From NCBI GenBank assembly GCA_017861285.1, contig JAGFXO010000004.1:1-34676 (forward strand): DNA of 34,676 nucleotides, given 5' to 3'. The notes below the pieces were generated by a model. That model saw only the letters and a program-made list of their open reading frames with translations, did no database searches and was not told the origin of the DNA. Of this stretch, positions 8,125 to 17,363 are shown piece by piece. The translations under genes and the position numbers were made by a program. The DNA is from Geobacteraceae bacterium. Lineage in GTDB: Bacteria; Desulfobacterota; Desulfuromonadia; Geobacterales; Geobacteraceae. Each line of letters starts with the position of its first letter. The first letter of the stretch is position 1.

Positions 8125-8850
8125 ATGAAAATCGTCAATGACAATCATATTCCAGAAGTTGAAGATTCAATCGGCTACCGTTTCGGTAAAAAAGAGCTTC
8201 TGGTAGAGGCCTTGACCCATTCTTCTTTCGTCAATGAATCCGCGGACGTCGGCGTCAGGGACAACCAGCGACTCGAGTTCTTCGGCGATGCCGTACTCGG
8301 CTTTTTTATCAGTTGGAAGCTGCTGGAGCTTTTTCCTGCAGCCGGTGAAGGCAACTTGTCCAGGATCAGGGCGTCTCTTGTCAATGAAAAAACCCTGGCA
8401 AACCTTGCCGACTGCATACACCTCGGGAGATACCTGCGCCTCGGGCGCGGTGAGGAGAAAACCGGGGGCAGGAAAAAGCATTCCTTGCTTGCCGATGCCT
8501 ATGAAGCGCTGGTCGCCGCCGTATATCTCGACGGAGGTGCTTCGGCAGCCCAGAGCCTTGTGGTAAGGCACTTCGAGTCCCTCATGAGGCAGAGCTCCGA
8601 AACTATCAGCGGAAGGGACTATAAGACCCGGCTGCAGGAAGCGATGCAGGAAATGCACGGAAAGCCGCCACGTTACGTCCTGGAAAGTGAATCAGGCCCC
8701 CCCCATGACCGGATTTTCACCGTTGCGGTCTTCGCCGACGACATGTGCAGGGGGAAGGGGACGGGCAAAAGCAAGAAAGAGGCGGAGCAGGCCGCTGCGC
8801 GGGAAGCCCTGGACAGATTGGCACGGAACGCCGTGGTGGGTAAGCCGTGA
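8125..8850 (+). CDS. rnc: Ribonuclease III
   Basis: This 241-aa double-strand-specific endoribonuclease processes rRNA precursors and structured mRNAs. The signature block NQRLEFFGDAVL is at 47-58, and the second metal-binding block ADAYEALVAA follows near residue 125. A C-terminal double-stranded RNA-binding domain spans about 165-235 and ends in the GKSKKEAEQAAA helix. Where E. coli has Glu38 this protein has Gln, a substitution I recall in other bacteria; the remaining acidic ligands are present. The start is the first ATG. An in-frame TTG at 8098 would add nine residues and lies about 16 bases from the predicted transcript start. The stop overlaps the next start as GTGA. Confidence 0.95.
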   Translation: MKIVNDNHIPEVEDSIGYRFGKKELLVEALTHSSFVNESADVGVRDNQRLEFFGDAVLGFFISWKLLELFPAAGEGNLSRIRASLVNEKTLANLADCIHLGRYLRLGRGEEKTGGRKKHSLLADAYEALVAAVYLDGGASAAQSLVVRHFESLMRQSSETISGRDYKTRLQEAMQEMHGKPPRYVLESESGPPHDRIFTVAVFADDMCRGKGTGKSKKEAEQAAAREALDRLARNAVVGKP

Positions 8851-9926
8851 AGAGGTGTACGGTCCCGTTTTTCATAGCACACCGAGGGTGTCCGCACAAA
8901 TGCGTTTTTTGCGATCAGGTGAAAATTTCCGGTTCGTCCGGACAACTTCCCGGTGAAACCGATGTTGCTGGAAAGATTGCGCAATATCGGGAAACCGCCG
9001 GCAGGGGTTCCCTGGAAGTTGCCTTTTTCGGCGGGAGTTTTACCAGCCTGCCGCAGGAGGTGCAGGAGCAGTTGCTTTCCCCGCTGCAGCCGCTTATGGA
9101 ATCCGGAGAAGTGGGGGCGGTGAGGATTTCCACCCGTCCCGATTCCGTCGATTCCGTTTCCGCCGCTTTTTTGAAGAAAATGGGTGTTGCTACGGTCGAA
9201 GTCGGTGTCCAGTCCATGGATGATGATGTTCTGGAACTTTCCGGACGCGGGTATGAAAGCAGGCAGGTTGTGCAGGCCGTGCACTGCCTCAAAAATGAGG
9301 GTTTGGCCGTCGGGGCCCAGCTTATGCCCGGGCTTCCAGGTGACAGCCCCGCTAAGTCTCTCGATTCACTCGGGTCCGTTCTCGACATGAAGCCCGACTT
9401 CCTGCGCATCTATCCGACGGTGGTTATTTCAGGGACATTGCTGGAAGAACTGTATCGATGCGGCTCATACGGTCCCATGACTCTCGACGGGGCAGTCCGC
9501 CTCTGCAAGATCATGCTCCACAAGTGCTTGTTGTCTGACGTGCCGGTGATCCGCATGGGGCTGCAGCCCACGAATGAGCTGCTGACAGATGGCGTGATCG
9601 TTGCCGGGCCCTATCACTCCGCGTTCAGGCAACTGATCGAGTCGGAGCTTTGCTTTGATCTCATGGCGGGCATGATCGGGACGGCCGCTCCGGCCGACGG
9701 CACGACAACCGTATTCTGCTCACCTTCTAGAATTTCTGATGTTATCGGGCAAAAAAAGGCAAATGTAGAACGACTGTGGCAACAATTCGGCGTACGGCTT
9801 GCCGCGGTCAGGCCCGACCCGCTCATGTCCCCCCAGGAACTGACCATGGTTTCGGGCGGCAGGTCGCGAACGGGAAATATGCTGCATGATATACAGTATG
9901 GCCGGGAGGTTATTGAAAATGAGTGA
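8847..9926 (+). CDS. Elp3-like radical SAM protein of unknown function
   Basis: This 359-aa protein has the radical SAM cluster motif CxxxCxxC at 15, 19 and 22. It also has the family's glycine-rich strand [11 protein letters not shown] (about 58-68) and a [10 protein letters not shown] segment. It resembles the Elp3/HemN-side radical SAM proteins often encoded beside rnc, but lacks the acetyltransferase domain of true Elp3. The substrate is unknown. The GTG start overlaps the rnc stop, with GGTGGG upstream. The end overlaps era by eight bases. The tight position between rnc, era and der suggests a role around RNA or ribosome maturation, which is inference from context only. Confidence 0.85.
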   Translation: MKRCTVPFFIAHRGCPHKCVFCDQVKISGSSGQLPGETDVAGKIAQYRETAGRGSLEVAFFGGSFTSLPQEVQEQLLSPLQPLMESGEVGAVRISTRPDSVDSVSAAFLKKMGVATVEVGVQSMDDDVLELSGRGYESRQVVQAVHCLKNEGLAVGAQLMPGLPGDSPAKSLDSLGSVLDMKPDFLRIYPTVVISGTLLEELYRCGSYGPMTLDGAVRLCKIMLHKCLLSDVPVIRMGLQPTNELLTDGVIVAGPYHSAFRQLIESELCFDLMAGMIGTAAPADGTTTVFCSPSRISDVIGQKKANVERLWQQFGVRLAAVRPDPLMSPQELTMVSGGRSRTGNMLHDIQYGREVIENE

Positions 9927-10815
9927 AAATCCGTTCCGTTCAGGTTTCGTTTCGATTATCGGGCGTCCGAACGTTGGCAAGTCGACCCTGTTGAATCGCA
10001 TGCTGGGCGACAAGATCGCCATCACCTCGGACAAGCCCCAGACTACGCGAAACCGTGTCCACGGGATCTGTAACAGGCATGATGCCCAGGTGATTTTTAT
10101 CGACACCCCGGGTATCCACCAGGCCAGGTCGAGCTTGAACAGATACATGGTGGAGACCGCCCTGACGTCCCTCAACGGGGTGGATCTCGTTCTGTTTCTC
10201 GTGGAGGCGGACAGTTCCTCGGTCGGTCGGGAGACGCCTATTCTCGATATTCTGAAAGAAACGGAAGTCCCGGTGATCCTTGTCCTCAACAAGATCGACA
10301 GGACGGAAAAAGAGAAACTTCTCGAATTGATTGCCTCCTTTGCCCCGCTCTATCCTTTCAGGGAAATCATTCCCGTCTCCGCGCTGCAGGGTGACGGCGT
10401 CGAGCGGTTGATCGATCTTGTCTGCCGCTATCTGCCGGAGGGGCCCCGTTATTTTCCCGAGGACATTCTCACCGATCAGCCGGAAAGGTTCATTGTCGCG
10501 GAGATTATCCGTGAAAAAGTGTTCAGGATGACCCGCGACGAGGTTCCCTATTCGGTGGCGGTTACGATAGAAAGCTTCAAGGAGCGCGATGACGGACGAT
10601 TGATCTCAATTGCCGCCGTAATCAATGTGGAAAGAGACTCCCAGAAAGGTATCATCATCGGAAAAAGGGGAGATATGCTGAAGAAGATAGGCATGCAGGC
10701 CCGCAAAGATATTGAGCAGCTTCTCGGTTCCAGGGTTTTTCTCGAACTGTTCGTCCGGGTGACCAGGGACTGGAGCGAGAGCAAAAAGATGCTGAAGGAG
10801 TTCGGATACGAATGA
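9919..10815 (+). CDS. era: GTPase Era
   Basis: This 298-aa essential GTPase binds the 3' end of 16S rRNA and assists 30S assembly. The G1 box GRPNVGKS is at 15-22, DTPG and NKID boxes follow, and the C-terminal KH domain carries [15 protein letters not shown] near residue 245. The start is the ATG giving MSENPF, preceded by GGGAGG. An upstream ATG at 9886 would add 11 residues inside the radical SAM gene. It overlaps that gene by eight bases and der by four (ATGA), so the block is translationally coupled. Confidence 0.97.
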   Translation: MSENPFRSGFVSIIGRPNVGKSTLLNRMLGDKIAITSDKPQTTRNRVHGICNRHDAQVIFIDTPGIHQARSSLNRYMVETALTSLNGVDLVLFLVEADSSSVGRETPILDILKETEVPVILVLNKIDRTEKEKLLELIASFAPLYPFREIIPVSALQGDGVERLIDLVCRYLPEGPRYFPEDILTDQPERFIVAEIIREKVFRMTRDEVPYSVAVTIESFKERDDGRLISIAAVINVERDSQKGIIIGKRGDMLKKIGMQARKDIEQLLGSRVFLELFVRVTRDWSESKKMLKEFGYE

Positions 10816-12125
10816 AACCTGTCGTAGCGATAGTTGGAAGGCCGAACGTGGGCAAGTCCACCCTGTTCAACCGGCTTTATGGACGGCGCAAGGCGATAGT
10901 CGACGACATGCCGGGAGTTACCCGTGACCGGAATTACGCTGAGGTGCGCCGGTTTGATGTGCCGTTCACCCTTATAGACACCGGCGGTTTCGAGCCGGCA
11001 AGCAGCGATCGGCTTCTGCAGCAGATGCGGGAACAGTCAAGACTTGCAATGGAGGAGGCGGACGTAATCCTGTTTGTGATGGATGCCCGGCAAGGTCTCA
11101 CTCCGGCGGACCGCGAGGTTGTCGACATGCTGCGCAAGGTGGAAAAACCGGTTTTTTACTGCGCAAACAAGGTGGAAAGCGAAAAACAGCTGGCGGACCT
11201 GAGTGATTTCTACGCACTGGGAGTCGACCGCATCTACCACCTTTCCGCTGAACACAACAGGGGTGTTGACGACCTGATGGAAGACGTTATCGCCCTCTTT
11301 CCGAAGGCCGATACCCCGAAGGATGAAGATGATCTCACCAGGATTGCAGTCGTGGGGCGGCCGAATGTGGGCAAGTCGTCACTGGTGAACCGGCTTCTCG
11401 GATATGAGCGGGTTGTTGCCAACCCCACTGCCGGAACGACCCGGGATTCCGTCGATACCCATTTTACCTGCCACCGGAAAAGTTATGTGCTGATAGATAC
11501 GGCAGGCATACGGCGCAAGGGAAGGATAAGTCTCCAGATTGAAACATACAGCGTGGTGGATGCACTGCGCTCTATCGAGCGGGCAGATGTGGTGCTCATC
11601 GTTCTCAATGCCGAAGAGGGGGTCGTCGAACATGACGCAAAAATTGCCGGTTATGCATACGAGGCGGGCAAGGCCTGTATCTTTGTCGTTAACAAGTGGG
11701 ATACCCTGAAAAAGGACAATGCGACGACCGGAAAATTTATCGACCAGATCCGGATCCAGTTCAAATATCTCAGCTTTGCCCCCATCGTGTTTGTTTCCGC
11801 GCTTTCGGGGCAGCGTACCGGCAAGATCATGGCGGAAGTGGAAAACGTTATGGAGCAGTACACCAAACGCGTCTCGACATCGGCACTGAACAAAATGCTC
11901 AAGGAGTCGGTCGAACTTCACCATCCGCCCCTCGCCCACGGTAGACGGGTCAAGTTTTACTTTGCTTCCCAGGTCGGCACGAAGCCGCCCGCATTTGTCC
12001 TTTTTACCAATAGCCCCGAAGGGATACATTTTTCATACGAGCGTTACCTGATGAACAAGTTGCGGGAATCCTTCGGCTTTTCCGGTACCCCCTTACGTCT
12101 TCTGTTCAAGGGCAGAGAGGCGTGA
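10812..12125 (+). CDS. der: Double-domain GTPase Der (EngA)
   Basis: This 437-aa protein has two tandem Era-like GTPase domains, each with GRPNVGKS (residues 9-16 and 182-189). DTGG lies in the first and DTAG in the second, with two NK-type G4 boxes (CANKVE, VNKWD). It ends in a KH-like domain. It acts in 50S ribosome assembly. The start overlaps the era stop. Last gene of the rnc-radical SAM-era-der block; no clear terminator follows. Confidence 0.97.
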   Translation: MKPVVAIVGRPNVGKSTLFNRLYGRRKAIVDDMPGVTRDRNYAEVRRFDVPFTLIDTGGFEPASSDRLLQQMREQSRLAMEEADVILFVMDARQGLTPADREVVDMLRKVEKPVFYCANKVESEKQLADLSDFYALGVDRIYHLSAEHNRGVDDLMEDVIALFPKADTPKDEDDLTRIAVVGRPNVGKSSLVNRLLGYERVVANPTAGTTRDSVDTHFTCHRKSYVLIDTAGIRRKGRISLQIETYSVVDALRSIERADVVLIVLNAEEGVVEHDAKIAGYAYEAGKACIFVVNKWDTLKKDNATTGKFIDQIRIQFKYLSFAPIVFVSALSGQRTGKIMAEVENVMEQYTKRVSTSALNKMLKESVELHHPPLAHGRRVKFYFASQVGTKPPAFVLFTNSPEGIHFSYERYLMNKLRESFGFSGTPLRLLFKGREA

Positions 12126-12367
12126 TCGGGATGCAAATTGCTTTACTTGAACTCATGAATGGTTTAAGATAAGTGCGTTTTTCTTCATGTTTTTACGTAA
12201 TCGGCTGGTTCGGCCGTACCTTTGTTCCGGTTTGTACTTTCCGGGTTCAGCACGTCAATGCGGCCGGGGTTTCCGGTGCAGTGGCTTCCGCGAAAACCCG
12301 GACTGCAACAAGTTGCGTACGGTAATGGCATCTTGTATTCAATCTTTTTGGTGAGAGTTCGACGCAT
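12126..12367 (+). other. Intergenic leader before the chemosensory cluster, with possible RNA structure
   Basis: This 242-base gap is the longest in the window. A 7-bp inverted repeat pairs CCGGGTT (12241-12247) with AACCCGG (12295-12301) around 47 bases. Just downstream, GCAAC-AA-GTTGC (12305-12316) is a compact palindrome. No riboswitch class was recognised, including the cyclic dinucleotide classes common in Geobacter. No convincing small gene was found. A regulatory leader is possible but unproven. Confidence 0.35.
12142..12170 (+). promoter_or_regulatory. Candidate promoter of the chemosensory cluster
   Basis: TTTACT (12142-12147), a 17-base spacer and TAAGAT (12165-12170) give a moderate sigma-70 match. 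If real, the leader before the first gene is about 190 bases. No sigma-54 or sigma-28 motif was recognised. Confidence 0.35.
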
Positions 12368-14062
12368 ATGAGTCTTGTCGGTAATCTCGAAGATCTTGGT
12401 CTCGGTGAAATCCTGCAGATAGTGAGTCTCAGCAGGAAATCCGGTTCTCTCTCCCTCTACAGCAGGGGGCGTGAGGGGAAGATCGTTTTCCGCCATGGGC
12501 AGGTTGTCCGTGCTTCTTCCAGCTGCTTTCAGCAAAACCTGGGAGAAATCCTGGTTCAAAAAGGGATTATTGATGTACATTCCTTGAAAAAGGCGGTGGC
12601 CATCCAGCAGCAGTTGAACTGCAAGGAACGGCTCGGCTCGATATTCACCAGGCAGTTCAACATTCCCCATGATGTTATTGAGGATGTGGTCCGGGAACAG
12701 ATCGAGAAGGTGGTCTATTCGCTTTTCGCGTGGGCGGAAGGTACTTTCGATTTCGAACTTCAGGATAATGATGACAATCTCGATGTAACCCACCTGGATC
12801 CGATGCAATTCAGGCTGGAGCAGGGCCTGAATCCACAGTTCCTTGCCATAGAGGGTTCCAGGATTATCGATGAAATGAGGCATCGCGGCGAGCTTGACGC
12901 AGAAGGGGCGCCTGATGCGCTTGAAGCCGATGACTGCAGCTCTGAAGCGAATATCGATCTCGCTTTTGATCTCCTGCAGCAGCAGGAAGCTCCGGAGCCG
13001 CCGGCTCCCGAAGTGGAGCTGGGTGTCGTTGTGGTGGATGACGATTCCCTTACGAGGGAGGTTCTCGAACGGCTCCTCTCCGGTGAAGGATATGCGGTCT
13101 CTTCCTTTGAAAAAAGCGAAGATGCGCTGATATATATCGACACCCTGTATCGTGCCGGCAAACGGCCGTCCATGCTCATCGACCTGATCATGCCGAGAAT
13201 GGACGGTTCGGGAATCCTGGGGGGACTGGAACTGCTGGAGCTCGTCCAGACCAATTTCGGCGACCTGCATGTTCTCGTCATGGCGGACTACAATAATACC
13301 GATGCGGAGCGGACAGTCAGGCAAATGGGGTATCCTTTCCTGATCAAGCCGCGCAAATCGAATTTCACGGATACCGGTGCAACGAATGAGTTCGGCCGCA
13401 ACCTCCTCGCAAAGCTGAAAAGTTTCCATGTCGGTTCTGCCCCCGGAAGTTCCGGAGACACAATTAATCTTGGCGATGAATTGCGCCTTGAAATGGGCGA
13501 GGAAATGGCCCCGGCCCCCGAACCTGACGGCCGGAGCACCGGCATCAGCCTCCTGCGCGGAATCCTGGAAGAACTGAATAATCCCTCGCTCGGAGGGGGG
13601 ATTATTCTCCTGGTGCTTCGCTTCGCCTCCGAATTCATGAACCGTGCAGTCATATTTACTGTAAAGCGCGGTCTGGTAGTCGGACTGGGTCAATTCGGCA
13701 TCGTCGATATTGCGGGGAAAGCAGATGCGAAGGTCAGAAACATCCGTATTCCGGTAGACGAGGACTCCCTGTTCCGGCAGGTCCTTGATGGTCATATGGC
13801 TGTCAAGGCCGTGCCTGACGGATCGTCCTGGAACGGATATCTGTTCGACCAACTCGGTGAAGGAGTTCCCGGCGAGTTTTTCCTCGCCCCGATTATCAGT
13901 GAAGGCAAGGTTGTGGCCCTTTTATACGGGGATAATCTGCCGGAGAACAGGAAGATAGGGGATACCGATTCTCTTGAAATCTTTATCTCACAGGCTGGCA
14001 TGGCTATGGAAAGAGCTCTTCTGCAACGCAAACTCAATGAGAAAAGTCTGGAGGGGGCGTGA
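12368..14062 (+). CDS. PATAN/DUF4388-receiver-GAF-like regulator
   Basis: This 564-aa cytoplasmic protein opens the cluster. Residues 1-115 are a DUF4388/PATAN domain (GNLEDLGLGEILQIVSLSRKSG type), followed by a helical part to about 170 and an acidic linker. A receiver domain follows at about 218-350: acidic triad DDD 224-226, phosphoacceptor D272 in LIDLIMPRMDG, and Lys327. The usual Thr/Ser is replaced (Met305 or its neighbour), so the phosphorylation switch may be atypical. The last 170 residues look like a GAF-type fold. PATAN-receiver proteins in cyanobacteria act as output regulators of type IV pili; that role here is inference. The stop overlaps the next gene as GTGA. Confidence 0.8.
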   Translation: MSLVGNLEDLGLGEILQIVSLSRKSGSLSLYSRGREGKIVFRHGQVVRASSSCFQQNLGEILVQKGIIDVHSLKKAVAIQQQLNCKERLGSIFTRQFNIPHDVIEDVVREQIEKVVYSLFAWAEGTFDFELQDNDDNLDVTHLDPMQFRLEQGLNPQFLAIEGSRIIDEMRHRGELDAEGAPDALEADDCSSEANIDLAFDLLQQQEAPEPPAPEVELGVVVVDDDSLTREVLERLLSGEGYAVSSFEKSEDALIYIDTLYRAGKRPSMLIDLIMPRMDGSGILGGLELLELVQTNFGDLHVLVMADYNNTDAERTVRQMGYPFLIKPRKSNFTDTGATNEFGRNLLAKLKSFHVGSAPGSSGDTINLGDELRLEMGEEMAPAPEPDGRSTGISLLRGILEELNNPSLGGGIILLVLRFASEFMNRAVIFTVKRGLVVGLGQFGIVDIAGKADAKVRNIRIPVDEDSLFRQVLDGHMAVKAVPDGSSWNGYLFDQLGEGVPGEFFLAPIISEGKVVALLYGDNLPENRKIGDTDSLEIFISQAGMAMERALLQRKLNEKSLEGA

Positions 14063-14424
14063 AAACGATCCTGATAACCGAAGACTCTCCAACTACGCGT
14101 TCAATGCTTGCGTCGACAATCGAATCCCTGGAAGGTTACCAGATTATCGAGGCTGCCAGCGGTTTTGAAGCGTTGCGCCTGTTGCCGCGTGAGAGGGTCG
14201 ACCTGATCATAACCGATATCAATATGCCCGATATAAACGGGCTGGAATTGATCAGCTTTGTCAAAAACAATCCTAATTACAGTTTGATACCGCTCTTTAT
14301 CATTTCTACGGAGAGCGGTGAAAAAGACCTGGAAAGGGGGCTTTCGCTGGGGGCAGACGAGTACCTGGTGAAGCCCTTCAAACCCGAACAGCTTCTCGAG
14401 CTTATACGCAGATACCTTGGATAG
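14059..14424 (+). CDS. Stand-alone CheY-like response regulator
   Basis: This 121-aa single receiver domain has all phosphorylation residues: E8/D9, phosphoacceptor D53 in TDINMPDINGLE, Ser83/Thr84, and K105 in LVKPF. No output domain is attached, so it probably acts by protein binding after phosphotransfer from the CheA encoded next. The GTG start overlaps the preceding stop, with GGAGGGGG upstream. It is closely similar in sequence to the second CheY at 24676-25053, suggesting duplication within the cluster. Confidence 0.92.
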   Translation: MKTILITEDSPTTRSMLASTIESLEGYQIIEAASGFEALRLLPRERVDLIITDINMPDINGLELISFVKNNPNYSLIPLFIISTESGEKDLERGLSLGADEYLVKPFKPEQLLELIRRYLG

Positions 14425-14497
14425 GCGCGAGAGCATGTCCGCCGTTTGTGCGGATTCCCTGCCATGGCTTTGAATTCAACGGGACAGAGATATACGG

Positions 14498-16549
14498 ATG
14501 ACCTTGACAGACAACCCCTCAAGTAAGGCGCTCAAGGATTTTCTCGCTGAGAGCGAGGAGATTATCAACCAGTTGAGCCTGGATCTGATAACCCTTAGCG
14601 ATTCAGCGGAGAGGGGCGAGTGCGATCCGGATGTGGTCAATTCAATTTTCCGCAGCGCCCATTCGCTGAAGGGCCTTGCTGGAATGTTCGGGTTTGCCGA
14701 TATTGCGGAGCTTGCCCATAATCTTGAAAATCTGCTCGATCGCCTCCGGCTCGGCAAAATTCCCATCAATCATTTAACGACAAGCATACTTTTCGACTCC
14801 ATGGAGCTCCTCGGTGCCCTGGTGCGTTCGGCCGGAACTGACGGTTCCAAGCCGGCCGACATATCGGCTGCAGTGGAGAGGATCAATGCCTGTATCAATA
14901 CCCCCGGGGATGGTTCGGGAACAGCGTCGATTGAAAGCCTGGGACTTCCGGAGAAGGTACTCCATGCGCTTACCGAGTATGAAGAGCACAGGTTGCGGGA
15001 GAATTTACTAAAAGGCCGCAGCATCTACTCCATTTCTGTTTCATATGGTCTGGACACGTTTGACCGCGAGTTGGGAGCGCTCTTCGATGCCCTGAAAAAG
15101 GGGGGTGAAGTAATCAGCACGCTGCCGAGTTCGTCCGGGGATATGGAAACATCCATATCCTTTGAAATTTTGTTCGGATCGTCCCATGAAACAAGCGCTG
15201 TTAGCCTAATCTGCAATAATGCGGATATCGTTATAACCCGGCTTGGCCCTCATGTGAATGAGGGACTGCCTTCCTGCCATACGCTTCAGTCCGCTGCACT
15301 TTCCGTGAAGGTGTCCCCGGGCAATTCTTCCCCCATCGACGAACCGGTCCTGACCGCCAAGAGTCTCAGCCGTTCCATGCGTGTCGATATGGGCAAACTC
15401 GACGAACTCATGAATATCGTCGGAGAATTGATCCTGTCGCATTCAACGATAGCCGACCTTTCCGCCCGTTTACGCAGTCATGGGTTTTCCGGGTTGGCGA
15501 TGGAATTGACAAAGGCAGCCAAAGGTCTGGAAAGAAAGCTGAACGAATTGCAGAAGGGGGTTATGGAGATCCGGATGACTCCCGTCGGGCAGCTGTTCGA
15601 AAAGATGGCCCGAATTGTGCGGAAGATATCCATGGATCAGGGGAAAAAGGTCGAGCTGAAGATTTTCGGTGCAGATACTGAACTGGACAAGGTGATTATC
15701 GAAGACATATCAGATCCGCTCATGCATATCATTCGAAACTCCATCGATCACGGGATAGAAACTCCCGAAGAGCGGGTCCGGCAGGGAAAGAGCGAATCGG
15801 GCGTCATACGGCTCTCTTCGTATCAGAAGGGGAACCATGTTGTCATAGAAGTTGAAGATGACGGTAAGGGGATAGATATCGAGAAGGTGAAGCGAAAGGC
15901 GGTCGAGGCGGGTTATGTCGGGGAAGGCGGGGATCTCTCCGACAAGGAGGCAATTGATCTTCTCTTCCTGCCCGGCCTTTCCACCGCGGAGCAGGTGAGC
16001 GAAGTATCCGGTCGCGGCGTAGGCATGGATGTCGTGAGAAATAACATCCAGGCCCTTTCCGGGATGGTCGATATTGAAAGCGAAGCCGGCCGTGGTACCC
16101 GGGTCGTCATTACCCTTCCCATTACCCTTGCCATTATCAAGGTGCTGCTTATTTCAGCGTCAGGGCGCTCCTATGCCGTTCCCATAACCTCTGTGCAGGA
16201 GACGCTCTCTCTCGAAAGCAGGCATATTATTACTGTCGAGAGGAAGGAGGTCATGCGGCTTCGCGACATGACTCTGCCGCTGCTGCGCCTTTCCAGGTTT
16301 TTCGGTGCCGATGACAGTTCCGGGTCCATGGACTGTTACTATGTGATCGTGGTCGGCCTGGCGGAGAAACGTGTCGGGATACTGGTGGATGATCTGCTCG
16401 GGCAGCAGGACATTGTCATCAAGCCCCTTGGCGATACATTCAAAGGTGTACGGGGTGTTTCGGGGGCTGCCGACCTGGGTGACCAGCGAACCATTCTTGT
16501 GCTGGATACCGGTGGAATAATCAGCGAGGCAGTGAGGAACGGAGCATAG
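14498..16549 (+). CDS. cheA: Chemotaxis-type histidine kinase CheA
   Basis: This 683-aa hybrid-free CheA has an HPt domain with phosphorylated H55 in AHSLKG, then a middle region (about 150-280) that does not match the classical CheY-binding P2 by eye. Dimerisation helices start at about 295 (MGKLDELMNIVGEL). The ATPase domain has the N box HIIRNSIDHG (410-419), G1 DDGKG (454-458) and G2 GRGVGMD (505-511). A CheW-like coupling domain ends the protein (about 545-680). It phosphorylates the cluster's CheY proteins and CheB. It begins 73 bases after cheY, which leaves room for a small hairpin (14438-14454), and ends one base before the ATPase gene. Confidence 0.95.
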   Translation: MTLTDNPSSKALKDFLAESEEIINQLSLDLITLSDSAERGECDPDVVNSIFRSAHSLKGLAGMFGFADIAELAHNLENLLDRLRLGKIPINHLTTSILFDSMELLGALVRSAGTDGSKPADISAAVERINACINTPGDGSGTASIESLGLPEKVLHALTEYEEHRLRENLLKGRSIYSISVSYGLDTFDRELGALFDALKKGGEVISTLPSSSGDMETSISFEILFGSSHETSAVSLICNNADIVITRLGPHVNEGLPSCHTLQSAALSVKVSPGNSSPIDEPVLTAKSLSRSMRVDMGKLDELMNIVGELILSHSTIADLSARLRSHGFSGLAMELTKAAKGLERKLNELQKGVMEIRMTPVGQLFEKMARIVRKISMDQGKKVELKIFGADTELDKVIIEDISDPLMHIIRNSIDHGIETPEERVRQGKSESGVIRLSSYQKGNHVVIEVEDDGKGIDIEKVKRKAVEAGYVGEGGDLSDKEAIDLLFLPGLSTAEQVSEVSGRGVGMDVVRNNIQALSGMVDIESEAGRGTRVVITLPITLAIIKVLLISASGRSYAVPITSVQETLSLESRHIITVERKEVMRLRDMTLPLLRLSRFFGADDSSGSMDCYYVIVVGLAEKRVGILVDDLLGQQDIVIKPLGDTFKGVRGVSGAADLGDQRTILVLDTGGIISEAVRNGA

Positions 16550-16550
16550 C

Positions 16551-17363
16551 ATGTTCAGAAGGTTCTACGGCCTCCGGGAGAAGCCTTTCAGCAAAACGCC
16601 GGATCCGCGTTTCCTCTACTTGAGTCGCGGGCACCAGGAGGCCCTTGCCAGGCTCCAGTATGCCGTCGAAGAGCGTGAACTTGCCTTGCTGACCGGCGAA
16701 ATCGGGAGTGGCAAGACTACTATCTCCAGGGCTTTGATGGATTCACTCGATGACTCCTGCCGTTTCTGTTTCGTATTCAACCCGGTCCTCTCTCCCCTCG
16801 AGTTCATGAGAGTCGTCGCGAGGGGCCTGGGAATAGAAAATCCAGCCGGAGACAAGGATAATCTTCTGTATGAGATAACAGGGGAACTGTACAGGGTTCA
16901 CAATCAGGGGGGGTGCCCGGTTGTCGTGATAGATGAAGCCCAGTTGATACCGGGAAGGGAAATGCTTGATGAGATACGGTTGTTGACCAATTTTCAACTC
17001 GATGACAACAATCTCCTCTGCATCATTATCATGGGGCAGCCGGAGTTGCGGAAAAAACTCATCGACCCCGTATTTGAGCCTTTGCTCCAGCGGATCGGGG
17101 TCCAATATCATCTGCAGCCCCTCGGCCTGGAAGAGACGATGGAATATATCGATTTCCGGCTGATGGTAGCAGGGGGGAAACCGGGCCTTTTTTCTCCGGA
17201 GGCTGTCCAGATGATTTTCGAACTTTCCGGCGGGGTACCGAGACGCATCAATGCCATTGCGACAACGGCCCTTCTGGTAGGATACGGAAGAGATACCGCC
17301 TGGATAGATGACGAGATGATCGAAGAGGCCGGTAGAGAACTGGCTATCCGGGGGTTACCATGA
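16551..17363 (+). CDS. ExeA/GspA-type AAA ATPase
   Basis: This 270-aa soluble ATPase has the hallmark N terminus FYGLREKPFSKTPDPRFLY, Walker A GEIGSGKTT (49-57), Walker B VVVIDEAQ (124-131) and the sensor segment IIIMGQPELRKKL. This is the ATPase module of ExeA/GspA (type II secretion assembly), also used in exopolysaccharide and transposition (TniB) systems. No membrane segment and no peptidoglycan-binding or SPOR domain follows, so it is the bare ATPase. The ATG lies one base after the cheA stop, with GGAGC upstream, and the end overlaps cheW by four bases. Co-translation with CheA and CheW ties it to the signalling complex. Its role there is unknown. Confidence 0.88.
   Translation: MFRRFYGLREKPFSKTPDPRFLYLSRGHQEALARLQYAVEERELALLTGEIGSGKTTISRALMDSLDDSCRFCFVFNPVLSPLEFMRVVARGLGIENPAGDKDNLLYEITGELYRVHNQGGCPVVVIDEAQLIPGREMLDEIRLLTNFQLDDNNLLCIIIMGQPELRKKLIDPVFEPLLQRIGVQYHLQPLGLEETMEYIDFRLMVAGGKPGLFSPEAVQMIFELSGGVPRRINAIATTALLVGYGRDTAWIDDEMIEEAGRELAIRGLP

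Noticed and set aside
12230-12330. Cyclic-dinucleotide (GEMM) riboswitch before the che cluster
   Set aside because: The conserved core sequences of that class are not visible; only generic inverted repeats are.
12185-13852. A 555-codon minus-strand frame opposite the PATAN-receiver gene
   Set aside because: Shadow frame; no family resemblance, and the plus-strand gene has clear domains.
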